Source: Parasponia andersonii
Taxonomy: Eukaryota > Streptophyta > Magnoliopsida > Rosales > Cannabaceae
Direction of reading: 5' to 3'
Length of the DNA: 64,000 bases
Assembly (NCBI GenBank): GCA_002914805.1
Contig: JXTB01000219.1
Coordinates: 189,512 to 253,511 of the forward strand
This document shows positions 36,222-46,989 of the stretch, in pieces; position 1 is the stretch's first letter; each line of letters opens with the position of its first letter. The notes below the pieces were generated by a model that was not told the DNA's origin, searched no databases, and saw only the letters and a program-made list of their open reading frames with translations. The translations under genes and the position numbers were made by a program.

Positions 36222-37300
36222 CCTTATTCTTACTTGAATCTTTTACACAATCTCAGTTGTTTGTTAAATCAGTGCTGGACCTAGTAGTTTTCTTTCTCCA
36301 ATTTCATCTCAATGGATAGGAGATCTATATTTTGTTCTGTATAATGCTTGACAAGCGACTATTTTAATTGTTACTTGATAGCTGTTATTGTAGGTAAATT
36401 CTACCAATGCTAAATACTTATCTCAGCTTCCATGGAAATCTAGCACACATGCTTGAAGTAAATCCTATAAAGTCTTAATCACATTTTTTGATTTTCAATC
36501 TGTTTGTAGTTGATTAGTTGTACTAAATGCTAACTTAGTCCCCAAGTATTATATAGACTCTTCCAGAAAACTAAAATAAACTTTGAATCTCTATCCGAAA
36601 TAATAGATACAGGCACGTCATGAAGTCTAATAATTTCCTATATATACAATCGAGCATACTGATCCATAGTATAGGTTGACTTAATTGGAAGAAAATGTGT
36701 TGACTTCATTATTCTATCTATAATCACCTATATAGAATGAAATCCTCATTATACTCTAGGCAACTAAGACAAAAGTCCATTGTGATCCTCTCCTATTTCC
36801 ATTCTAGAGTTGGTAAAGTAACTAGCAATCCAGCTGGTCATTGATTTTCAGCTCTAATTTGTTGGCAAATCAAACATTGAGCCATGCATTCAGCTACATT
36901 ATTTTTCATATTAGGCCACTAATAATGTAGCTTCAGATCTCGATATATTTTAATGCTTCCAAAGTGAATTGAATATGGAGTACAATGAGCTTCTATTCAT
37001 ATCTCTTTCTTGATTTCATCATGGTTAGGTACACATAATCTTCCTCTAAACTTTAAGGTTCTATCATTTAAAATCAAAAATTCTATTCTTTTCCCTTCCT
37101 CTACTTCTCTCTTTATCTGACTCAAATAAGTATATTATTGTTGGGCATGTTTAATCCTCTCTATGAGGGTTGGTTATAATACAAGTGCAGATAATTTAGC
37201 TATCATATCTCTAATATGAATAATTTCTTTCTCTATTCTTTATGGATCTCTTGGAATTGGTTTTTGCTCCTCTAGAACTGTAATAATAGATTTTCTGCTT
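36222..37300 (-). pseudogene. T2 integrase remnant
   Basis: Minus-strand reading gives RLCVPNHDEIKKEI, HCTPYSIHFGSIKIYRDLKL, the zinc finger Cys pair in CMAQCLICQQIRAENQ, then ERITMDF, STHFLPIKSTYTMDQYARLY and [15 protein letters not shown]. The second catalytic Asp region (SDRDSKF) is visible at about 36600. Stops are frequent, and the region after it is much decayed. Order and motifs equal those of T1's integrase. Confidence 0.88.
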
Positions 37301-37632
37301 AAAGTATCAGCTACTACATTTTATGAATCCTCTAGATCCTGATGGTATGGTAACCATAGGAGTTGTAATCAATGTTTGCTTTAGGGTCTTAAATCCATCT
37401 TCATAAATGTTTGACCATTGGAATTTAGCATTCTTTCTTGTTAAGACTGTCAATAGAGTAGCTATTCTTAAAAATCATTCAACGACTCTTCGATAGTAAC
37501 CAGCTAATCCTAAGAAGCTTTTAAGTTCATACATATTAGTAAGTCTAGGCTAATAATTTACTGCTTCCACCTTTTTGGGTCCAGAATTCCATTCTTGGAT
37601 ATCATATGCCTTAAAAATATAACTTGTTCCAA
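37300..37632 (-). pseudogene. T2 RT connection and truncated RNase H
   Basis: Contains FLGLAGYYRRVVE and KFQWSNIYEDGFKTLKQTL, ending at a PSGSRGFI segment. The next recognisable residues are ADTLSRKSI, the far end of RNase H. The whole catalytic core between them (YSDAS..GLG to the HH region) is missing, so a deletion of several hundred bases has its junction near 37315-37335. Confidence 0.8.
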
Positions 37633-38160
37633 TCAAAATTCATACTTCTTGAATTTGGCGTATAGATTCTTTTCCTTTAAATTTTGTAAAACTGCCTTTA
37701 CATGCTCTTTATGTTGCTCATATGACTTCAAATATACCAAAATATGATGAATAAACACAATAAAAATCTTATCAAGAAACTCCTTGAAAACTCTATTCAT
37801 TAGATTCTTAAAAATAGCTAGTGCATTTGTTAACCCAAAAGACATTACCAAGAACTCATAATAATGATACCTAGTCCAAAAGGCTATTTTTCATATGTCC
37901 CCTTAATCTTCAACTGGTGATATCTTGATCTCAAATCAATCTTAAAAAATACTGAGGCTCCCTGTAGTTGATCAAATAAATTATCAATTCTCAATAATAG
38001 ATACTTATTCTTCATAGTGACTTTGTTTAATTCTCTGTAATCTATGTATAGCCTCATGATACCATCTTTCTTTTCCACAAATAACCTTGAGCGCCCCACC
38101 GTGAATAGCTAGGATGTATAAATCCTATATCTAATAGATCTTGTAACTACACTTTCATCT
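37633..38160 (-). pseudogene. T2 reverse transcriptase, active-site Asp pair replaced
   Basis: Two open pieces (minus 37884-38099 and 37633-37851) carry [47 protein letters not shown] and LYAKFKKYEF. The catalytic box reads VFIHHILVYL where Tekay elements have VFIDDILVYS; both metal-binding Asp codons (GAT GAT) have become His (CAT CAT). The frame is lost between the pieces (37852-37883). No activity is possible. Confidence 0.93.
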
Positions 38161-38820
38161 CTTTTAATTTAGCTGGGGCCATTCTGTATAGTGCTTTCGA
38201 AATAAGAGCTATTCTAGGTATAAGTTCAATTACAAGCTTAATTTCTATGTCAGGAGGTAGCCCTGGAAAGTTTTCTGGAAGTGCCTCTAAAAATTCTTGC
38301 ACTACTGGGACATCTTCAAGGTTTTATATTTGTTCTTCTATAGTATCTACTACACTAGCTAAATATCCAATATAATATTTGTTTAACATTCTCCTAGCTT
38401 TCATAGCAGCTATCACTTGTAGTATTCTTTTTCTTAGAATACCATAAAACACAACTTATTCCTCTACTGGTAGCTGAAACTTAACTTGCTTCTGATTACA
38501 ATCAATAATAATATGATACTTTGTCAATCAATCCATACCTAATATTACATCAAAATTTTGTATATTTAGTACTATAAAATTAGCATACAAACTTCTCTTA
38601 TCAATCAAAATTTGGCATATCTTTAGAATCTAATTTGAAATTATATCATCCCCTGATAGAATTGTTACACTATAATTCACTTCTAAGTACTCAGGTATTG
38701 TATCTAATTTTCTCAAAAATGCATTAGATGCAATGGAATATGTTGCACCAAAATCTATCAATACATTAACAAGAATACTAGAAATTAAGATCTTATCTTT
38801 GATAACCAATGGATCATATT
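38161..38820 (-). pseudogene. T2 aspartic protease remnant and RT lead-in
   Basis: Minus-strand reading gives VLIDFGATYSIASNAFLRKL (the LIDSGATHSFIS motif with Ser to Phe), IQNFDVILGMD near 38540, then VVQEFLEALPENFPGLPPDI and APAKLKEMKV, the standard bridge into RT. Several stops interrupt it. Confidence 0.86.
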
Positions 38821-38829
38821 CTGCCTATT

Positions 38830-39880
38830 GTATGGTCATTATGTACATTCGCCCTTGAACTTTCTTTTGGTCTCTTTGCTGAAGCATGGGATAATCCTTA
38901 GAATAATGACCCATCTCATGACATTCGAAACACTGATTGGTGCTCTTGAAGAATTTTCCAATATGAGACTTTCTACATTTAGCACAAGTAGGCTTAGTTA
39001 GGGTACTACCCTATTCAATTCTAGGTCGCTTTGAATTTCCCTGTTTTTGTTAATTTTTCTTCCGATCTACCTATCTTCATTGTCTACCTTTTGTAATAAA
39101 AGCTACTTTCTTCTTATTCAGTATCTTAAGTTGACCATGTTCTACTTTAAGAGCCATATTAATTACATCACTAAATTCTATATCCTTTGCTATAATTACA
39201 TCTCTAGAAATATCTCCCCTCAAACCCCCTAGAAGTACTCAATTTTTTCTTTGTTATCATTTCTAATCCATGGGAAAAATCGGAATAATTCTTCAAATTT
39301 TCTAACGTATTCCCCAAAAAATTTATTTCTTTGGTATAAATAAAAGAACTCCTCAATCTTTGCTACCTTTGCAGTATCATTGAAATATTTCTGATAGAAT
39401 AGCACTTTATATGAATCTCATGTTAGATTCTGGGCTGCTAGAGTTACTCTAATTGTCTCCCACTGGTTACGAGCTCCCATTTTCAGCATAAAAATAGCAC
39501 ATGATACTCTGTCCTCCTCATTGATTCTCATATACTCAAGATAACTTCTAAGGATTTTATCCACTCTATTGTATATGGATCAACTCCACCTATAAAATCT
39601 ATAGGATATTGTTTCCTGAATCTCTTATTCATTGGCTTAGAATTTTCTTATCTTAGAGGAATCACTTTGTGGTTAGTTTTGATTTCTCTCTAATATGAGC
39701 CTCATTTGTTATTTCTGTTTAATATGCATCATTGCTTACTCCCTAATTAAATTTATCAACCTTCAACCACGTGATCCGAATCTTGCTCTAATTAGGGTCT
39801 CCGCACTTCTTGTGATTTTTCTTCCTCAGGTTGAGTTCTATCCTTTCTTTTAGGAGCTATTAATCCTATGTAGTGCCCTT
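38830..39880 (-). pseudogene. T2 gag remnant
   Basis: Minus-strand reading shows DFIGGVDPYTIEWIKSLEVI (the retrotransposon gag start, F.G..DP..AE.WL..LE), AKVAKIEEFFYLYQRNKFFG and, near 38900-38940, the zinc knuckle CFECHEMGHYSKDYP, in which the last Cys is Tyr. Stops and frame changes occur every few tens of codons. The capsid part is largely present, unlike in T1. Confidence 0.82.
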
Positions 39881-40049
39881 TTTATAAGTTATTTAATCAT
39901 AAGCCAATAATAGACACATGTAATAATTATTTATATACAAATAAGAAAATTAATCAGATAAACATATAAACATACCAGTTGATTGAGTTGCTATTCTAAT
40001 ATATAGTTATATGTGTTTTTCCTAGTTGTCCACCGAAATGTTTTAATGT

Positions 40050-40067
40050 TTTCTCTAGCACCACAAC
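40050..40067 (-). other. T2 primer-binding site (degenerate)
   Basis: On the minus strand GTTGTGGTGCTAGAG follows the LTR end. It keeps TGGT..(C)AGAG in register with TGGTATCAGAG. The position is correct, but the match is weak. Confidence 0.45.
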
Positions 40068-41758
40068 TGTAACACCTCCTAGTTATTCTACGTAGATATA
40101 CACTCACTTATGATTAGAAAAGCTAAACAGTATTAACTCACTTTCATTAAACTAAGTAAAGCGAAAAGTAGAGGATAAATTTAAACTTTTCTGTTTAGTT
40201 CTAAAAAAGTCTATGATACTCCTATTTTACACAATAAAAGAAATAAAAATAGTATGTATAATATAAAACATAGTTTTAATACTATTCACAACTCCCGTAG
40301 GATCACTATATATATATATATGTAATAAAAATATATACAAGGTTCTCAATAAGGCCTTTTTCACTTCAAAACTGGCATATGAACAGCATTGGAATGGAAA
40401 TAGCTTAGCCTTCATTAATCTTGGTTCTGATCATCTGCATAACAAGAACTAAATGAGTAATGACCTAGTAAATAGAAATCTACGTATGCTTATAAATTAT
40501 TTCTACATAAAACTTTTCCTTAGAAAACATAAATATCTAAATCATGTTTGGGCCCCCATCTTCGTATAGTTCCTAACTCAGTGAAATAGCAGACATCCTC
40601 TTAATAAATATTATTTAAACCTTATCCTATCTTGGAATTAATCTCAAGGGATTTTACTTCCCTCTTTTTTGGCTTACCTTGTCTTGGGTTTACCATCAAG
40701 GGATTTCACCATAATTATCTTCTAGATCAATAAGATAATAACTACACTCTTCATTAAATTTAAACAATCTTTGAGGTACAAAATTCTTTATAGAAACCCT
40801 AACCTGCAAACAATTCTTTTGTGTATAAAAATATGATATGCCTCATAAAAATATAACATACGTCATAAAATGATATGAATAATTTTCAAATATATAAATT
40901 TCAATGTCATACATATATCACCTATCACCTTTAATATATACAATCATATATATATGTTCTTGTGATGCTAAAATGGAATTTCTACTCAACTCAAGTGGTA
41001 ACTTCTATGTCCAAAACACTTGATGTGGTTAAAACCTATTCAAATTAATCAATCTTTTTTATTTTCTTATAAATTTTTTACTATAATATGGAAGTTATAA
41101 TTTACACCTAACAACTAACAATATATATAATAATTGTGGTTAATGTGAAAGCAGGATACAAGGTTAATAATCAGTTTCATTTTCTAAATTCCCTAGAATA
41201 CTCACATTTTATTTCTATGGTTGTAGCAAGTATAGTACATATAAAACAAAACATAGTCACTAAATATTTGAAATTACTAACATACATAAACCCTATGGCA
41301 TCAATTAATGACAGAAATATTTTACTTTCCTTCATATACAAACACCTAAGTGGAAAGTGCTAAAAGGTCAGTAAGAAGTTCTAAATTCCTTATCATGATG
41401 ACACAAATATTCTGTTTTTTCAAAAAAATTTAGTTCACCACAAAAAAGGAAATAAACACTTCTATTCTTGTCATACTTTCTTCTAAGTAGAAATAAACTT
41501 GTCGTACAATACTTATAATCTGACACAATATTCACATATAGATAATCTCATATTAATAAAGAAAAGCTCCACTAGTACAAATATATACATATATGAGAAA
41601 TATTAAACTTGTGACCATGACCATAATTAACATATAGAAATCTCTCGAAACATTCATATAAATATTCCACAAATTGACAAGGTGTCAACTCAATAAATTA
41701 GTTCTATTTCCCTTCAAGATAGTTTAGCTGCTTTTTTCTATATATTCAATCTATCATT

Positions 41759-42822
41759 CAGGGACGGAGCCAGGATTTAAAGCTAGTAAGGGCATAACAT
41801 AATTAAGAACAAAAATTTAATACAAGATAATAATATTGAAATATATAAAATATTATAATTATACTAATATATTACATTTTTTCCTTGTGAGTTTTCATAT
41901 TTTGAAATAATGACCTAAGTATTAATACTATCAAATATATCTTTTTCAATATACATGGTAAAATTATCATTCATCCGTTGATCTCCGATTCGATTATACA
42001 ATCAACTCTTGACAATATTCATAAGTAGATAATACTTTTTCATCGATTGTACAATCAACTCTTGACAATATTCATAAGTAGATAATACTTTTTCAATAGT
42101 AGCAGTAGCAACTAGAAGAAATAATGTCAAAGTCATTATATACTTAACCATCATTTATAACTAGTAGAAAGTTAAAAAATAAAAGTAATAAATATACAAA
42201 TGATATAATCTATCCACTAATAACAACAATAATTAATTTTTGAAACTTTACGTACCTAACAAGTAACAAATAGGATAATTTTATTATTCAATTTTCAAAT
42301 TAGATGATTTGGAAATCCTAATTTTCTTACTAAAATAAATTGCAATTCTATTTAATAAGGAAAAAATGAAGAAAAAATTGCATTACATAAATGCAATGGT
42401 TTATGGTTCTCTCTTTCCTGGTGTGTTTTTCTCTTTTCTCCTTTAGCCCTTCCTCACTTACTCTCTCCAGCTTTTCCTTTCGGTTTTTGCCTCTATTCTT
42501 TGATTGGAATGTTTCGTTTTATTTTTTCTTTTCTATTAGCTAGCCACGCTCACGTGCTATGTTATCTTGAAAATTGAGAAGAACATTTGAAAAGAAATGA
42601 ACTGATTTGGACTAAAAGAAATAGGTTTAAACAATGAGTTTTGGAGAGTTCAGAGTTAGAATTAATCTAAGCTTAATATAATTTCCATTACATAATAAGT
42701 TTTATTTAAATAATATTGACTTATATAATATAATCAATATATATGTATATATAATTATTATTTATTTTGCAAAATTTCAGTGGGGCACTTGCCCTCACTC
42801 GCCCCTCAGGAGCTCCGTCCCT
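41759..42822. mobile_element. hAT-like non-autonomous DNA transposon in T2 5' LTR
   Basis: Perfect 11-bp terminal inverted repeats: AGGGACGGAGC (41760-41770) and GCTCCGTCCCT (42812-42822). The left end CAGGGACGGAGCCAGGATTT is a form seen at the ends of many plant repeats, and CAGGG starts are usual in hAT elements. No transposase frame is present. I see no convincing 8-bp TSD, and the segment absent from the sister LTR is slightly longer (about 41720-42882), so the exact mobile unit is uncertain. It holds a 53-bp tandem repeat. Confidence 0.65.
42001..42106. repeat. 53-bp tandem duplication inside the hAT-like element
   Basis: ATCAACTCTTGACAATATTC at 42001 recurs at 42054, followed in both by ATAAGTAGATAATACTTTTTCA. 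Confidence 0.92.
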
Positions 42823-43221
42823 ATATTTATATAACAAAAGGCCTTTTTAGTGGAATGTGACAAAATAACAAATACAAAATTAAATTATACCCATCTAATT
42901 GTATATGTACACAAACAGAAGATCTAGAACACATATAAAACAAAGCAATAGCTCACCTTTCCAAGCTAGACAGAATTATCTCCAAGATGGTCATTAATGG
43001 CGTGGAGAATTTTGATATATGTAAGAACAGATATGAATCAGAGGATATAGAATATAGCTGGTTCTTTTGAGTTGGGGTTTTTTAAATAAAAGGTCGGTGA
43101 GATATATGATAACGATACAAGTTAAAATCAGAAGCGGTGACTTCGTTCATAAAAATAATTAATGTTGGTTTATGGATTTAAAGGGACCTGAACTTAAATA
43201 AATTACCTTATATATGTGTAT

Positions 43222-44037
43222 TGTTGGAGCAGTTTCCACTAGCTATTCACGTGTCGCTGAACCGCTGATGTTGTACCTTTCAACTGTCTTCGTATCCTTG
43301 CTATTTCAAAGTGTTTCTAGCTTCAGGTAGAATCAGAGAGGCGGGGGTGGCCACCTGCAAAAACACTCCGATGCTTAAGTCAGTGGTTTTCCTTGTTAGC
43401 CAGGATTTAGTTTTTCTTCTTATAAGTATATATTTTTCTTCTCATAAACTTTTAAATTTTCTTTTTTATAAGTGTTCATGTCCCATTTTTGGGGGCGCAT
43501 GGCTCATATATATAGTCCTGAAATTGTGAACCTCCTAGTTCTCAATCTCAGGACTGAGTACCTTATTCATCAAGACTTACTCAAGAGCTCACGGGCCAAG
43601 ATTACCGTGATTCCCCCGTACTACTGCAGCCTAGTTTCCGCCGACCCCTATGGCTCGAGTCTATCAGGGGTGAGATTTGGACTAATCGCCGTTCTGTAAG
43701 GATGGTTTGTCCCCTGTCCACATCTACTCGAGATCACATTAAATGCTCTGTCTGGGTTTGGAGCTGTGAGTTGCTTCCTGTTGTACTTTAGTGTAAGACC
43801 CTTAGGGCTTCTGCCCCTAGCCCTCGAGGTAGGAATCGGACCGGGCCGAATCGATCTAAGGTCTGGAATGGGCTCGGCCCTAACCTCGGACAGCCCGATG
43901 ACCTATGTGGTACTACGGACTACTCGCGTGACCTTTGACTGGTCACTCTGGACACATGTCAGATGGTGTGCCCCGTTTATGACCTATCCTGCCACTTAAT
44001 CGTCCACGTGGCGTATGATTTGGGAACGGATGTCACA
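43222..44037 (-). repeat. Tat 3' LTR (left copy)
   Basis: Starts TGTTGGAGCAGTTTCC and ends ACGGATGTCACA. It aligns throughout with 55626-56444, differing at roughly one base in ten in the first 180 bp, mainly C/T and G/A. ORFs at 43311-43529, 43472-43699 and 43766-43999 lie in the LTR and are not genes. Confidence 0.92.
43505..43515 (-). promoter_or_regulatory. TATA box of the Tat 3' LTR
   Basis: On the minus strand CTATATATATG lies about 290 bp from the plus-strand left end of the LTR, at the same place as in the other copy. Confidence 0.5.
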
Positions 44038-44057
44038 ACTGCCCCTATTTCCCTACT
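44038..44057 (-). other. Tat polypurine tract
   Basis: On the minus strand it reads AGTAGGGAAATAGGGGCAGT, directly followed by the LTR start TGTGACATCC. Confidence 0.85.
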
Positions 44058-44377
44058 TGATGGATTCGTATCCATCAAGGTGGGAAATTATTTCTCCTTC
44101 TTCCAATTTAAGGGTCACACGTGGCTCCCCAACTGTCGATGCGAGGGCACGCCATCCCGTGTCACAATTTTTTCAACTTTTGAATTTCTGACGCTTGCAT
44201 TTCCTTTTCCCTGCTCTTCTTTAGAGAAGAAAACTCTTCGGTTCCCTCTCCGTAAAAGCCGCATTTACACTTATTTGCTACTTTACTAAAATCTCCAATT
44301 ATTCTAACCTTCAAAATCTTAGGGTTTCCGACTTCTCCCCCTTCTAGAGACTTGCTCTTTCAATCGTATTCAGAACG
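44058..44377 (+). other. Leader of the antisense gene
   Basis: 320 bp between the purine tract and the first ATG of the antisense gene. No clear TATA box is seen. If the gene is transcribed, its promoter is here or in the adjacent LTR. The ORF at 43963-44289 is chance. Confidence 0.4.
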
Positions 44378-44918
44378 ATGGCCTCGAATCAAGATCGGGA
44401 ACTTCACCTCGTCGTGGACTCGGAGTTGGATTCTCTGAGATAGCTCTGCCTCCCCGGCAGAGTCACGTTGCAAAGGGTCGAGGGCCCCACGGATTGGTAT
44501 CTACATCCCTCTGCCCCCGAAGGCTCTATTATTTTGGGAAGAAAGCATCTGGAATGGTTGCGGTTCCCTCTTCCTCCCCTTATCCACCAGTTTTTTGCTT
44601 TGACGGGGATCCACCCGATGCTGTTAAATGCAAACGGGGTCGTGATTTTGATGGGGCTCTCCGCCCTGTCAGTTCTTTATAACCTGCATATCGACCTGGA
44701 GGTGGTCTTTTACGCTTACAAACTCACCCTCCTCCTCAAGAAGAGTTCCTATTCTACCTTTTACCTCCAACCGCTCCTGGGACATCACATTTTCTGGGGC
44801 TTGCCAAGGTCGGACAAGCAATGGGACTCCCACTCTAGGCTATACGCCGATAGAGGGGCATGGTGCTCCCTTTGGTTGAATGGAGAGAACTTCCAAATTC
44901 CCTCGGTTTTTCTACAGA
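44378..44918 (+). CDS. Antisense gene exon 1 (gypsy-type transposon-like domain)
   Basis: ATG at 44378 (MASNQDRELHLVVDSELDS) is in frame with the long open stretch from 44468, interrupted only by TAG at 44441. Residues from about 30 onward give LGRKHLEWLRFPLPPLIHQF, then a hydrophobic stretch and LPRSDKQWDSHSRLYADRGA. It ends at the donor A|GTAAGTG. I chose 44378 because homology-like sequence lies upstream of the first ATG after the stop. The frame runs on to 45151 only by reading through the 75-bp intron, whose length is a multiple of three. Confidence 0.62.
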
Positions 44919-45491
44919 GTAAGTGCTATGTCGTGATTTTTAGGTCTGTGTTCTCCTCATCTGTTATTGCTCATGTTATTTTGTCTTGTGCAGCCTCTGT
45001 AGAAGAAAGCAGATTCGAGTCACACTTGTCAGCGGGGTGGTTCAAAGGATTGGAAGGGATCGTCATCTTCGGGTCTCCTGGGGAATGCAGACACATCCAG
45101 GCCATCCTCAACCCCCAGGTGATGAATATGATGCCTAGGATGGTTTCATAACTTCCCTTCCCCCTAGACACCTGGTTTATCACGAAACACCTGCAGAGTC
45201 GGCTTGATGCCTCTGCCCTGAACTGATTCCGCCGGAACGAGCACGATCGCATCGCCATGGTCGGTCATCAGGTTGCAGCTTCAAGCTAGTTGGTAGGTTC
45301 TAATGACCTGGTGGTGCCGACTAGTCATGAGCTCGAAGAGGCCGTGAGGCTCGTGGCTGAGGAGTGCATCAGGCTCCATAGGGAGGAAACCGCCGCCCCT
45401 ACGAGGGCTAGATTTGAGTTCATTTTTGTGTCCTTGAACTTTGTCGATCGGGTTGTGGCTGTGATCTAACCATGTTGCTTGTTCGTTGTAG

Positions 45492-46363
45492 GTTCTGAGA
45501 CAGGCCCCTCAGCAGACCCCTCCCCCATCAAGGGGAGTACCGCTGGACATAAGGCTCACCCCAAGGTAACCGCTAGCCGGCATCTCATGGTGTCTTCAGA
45601 GGATGAAACGTCCATAACCCCCCATTCCGATGCAGGCAGACCTCCGACCGAGGAAATGACAGCCACAGAGGCCGTGTATGACAAGAGGGCACTCCTGAGC
45701 CTGCCCGGGGGGTCTACTGCTCCAACCCCTCTCGCTTCTGGCCCTGGTTCAAAGACGAGCACGGGGTCTAGCACTGTTTCTCTCGGTCGGGAGATCGCTA
45801 AGCTCAGTGGGGGGGTTCTAAGGTTGAAATCTCGGCTATCTTCCCCTCCACTGGTCCCAATAAAGCGGCGCCACGAGGCCGGCTCATCCAAAGAAAAGGA
45901 GGGCCCAGCGAAGAAGAGGGTAAAGGTTGCCCCTTCTTCTGAAAGCGATGATGATGGGGCCACGCTGACCCTTCTGAGGAGAAAAAGGTTCGTGCGCAAT
46001 GGCCCGTCAGGAGGGAATGGTCAAGACAAGACCGAAAAATCACACTTAGGCAGGGCTCCAAAGGGAACGGCAACCGAAATTGCTGATGTAGCGGGGGTTG
46101 TTATGGTGTCTTTTGCCGAGGATACGCTGCCCCCTGTCATTGTTGGCTGCATGCCTGGCGATGCCCAGCTTTCCTTCGTCCCTGCCACTGCTGCTTCGGG
46201 GGCATGCCCAGCTGGAGGAGAGCGTGCACTCGCGGTTGGTGGAGCGGAGCCGCATTTCTCAGGCACGGATAACGCCCAAAGAGAGCGTCCAGCCATGGAA
46301 CCGGAGCTGGAGGCGCTCTCCTTGGAGATCGTCGAGCTTGTCACGAGTCGTACCTTCGACCAG
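45492..46363 (+). CDS. Antisense gene exon 3 (low-complexity, basic nuclear-signal-like cluster)
   Basis: Open for about 290 codons after the acceptor TTCGTTGTAG. Rich in Ser, Pro, Gly, Glu and Lys. It holds IKRRHEAGSSKEKEGPAKKR, a bipartite nuclear-signal-like run followed by an acidic ESDDDG patch. No catalytic motif. It ends at RTFDQ before CAG|GTTTGG. Overlapping minus-strand ORFs (45556-45999, 46021-46374 and others) are GC-driven shadows. Confidence 0.6.
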
Positions 46364-46466
46364 GTTTGGCTCATTCTATTGCCTCTATGTTTCTCAGCAT
46401 TCTTGCTAGACGCTGAAACATTTTGTAGCTAGCCGCCATCCGGTCTTTCTATTCCTCTCGCATCAG

Positions 46467-46872
46467 GGGTTTGACCGAGGAGCTGAACTCCCATTCTGCA
46501 CTGGCCGAGCACAGTGAGGCTGCCCTTGCCGAGTTGAGGACTGACTTTGACTTGTATCGGAGACTCGATAAAGCTAGGGTCAGTAGTGCGGTGGCTCACG
46601 CTTTGAGTGTCGAGAGGGTTAGGCACGAGGAGCTAGCTGCGAGACTGGCCGAGGGAGAGGCCAACAAGCTCGCTCAATCTGAGGCTGCCAGACTTGCCCA
46701 AAACGTGCTCAAGGTCAAGGAGCAAGAACTGCGGAGTGCCAGGGCAGAGGTGGGGCTGGCCTTCATCGCTCGCGACAGGGCCATCGACGATGCTAAAGTG
46801 GCGAGGAAGACTAAAGCGATAGCCAAACTGGAGGCCCATTCTCTGCAACGCAGGTTTGACCGGTTGAGTAAG
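46467..46872 (+). CDS. Antisense gene exon 4 (coiled coil)
   Basis: From the acceptor CATCAG to LQRRFDRLSK before AAG|GTAAGT. The run EELAARLAEGEANKLAQSEA and following residues have the heptad look of a long Ala/Leu/Glu coiled coil, about 130 residues. The joint with exon 3 is one base out of frame, so there is a small indel or another splice site. Confidence 0.62.
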
Positions 46873-46989
46873 GTAAGTTGACATCTGTATTTGGACCACG
46901 TAAGAATGATGGGGGCTTAAGTAGAGTTGTCTTGCAAGCACGGTGAAGGCCTTGCTAACATTAATACCGTTTTGGTCGATTTTTCGCAG

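Larger units (their letters stand above)
40068..43221 (-). repeat. T2 5' LTR, first part, with hAT-like insertion
   Basis: Starts TGTAACACCTCCTAGTTATTC and aligns with 33375-35335. It contains about 1.16 kb (41720-42882) with no counterpart in the other LTR, then continues until the Tat insertion point at 43221. ORFs 40227-40415 and 41136-41363 are chance. Confidence 0.9.

Noticed and set aside
34406..41363. Two similar 75-codon ORFs (34406-34633 and 41136-41363) that look like a conserved gene pair
   Set aside because: They occupy the same place in T2's two LTRs, so their similarity comes from LTR identity, not coding constraint.
45556..46626. Minus-strand ORFs opposite the antisense gene (147, 117, 89, 69 and 65 codons)
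   Set aside because: GC-rich shadows. The plus frame has splice signals, a coiled coil and an NLS-like run; the minus frames have none.
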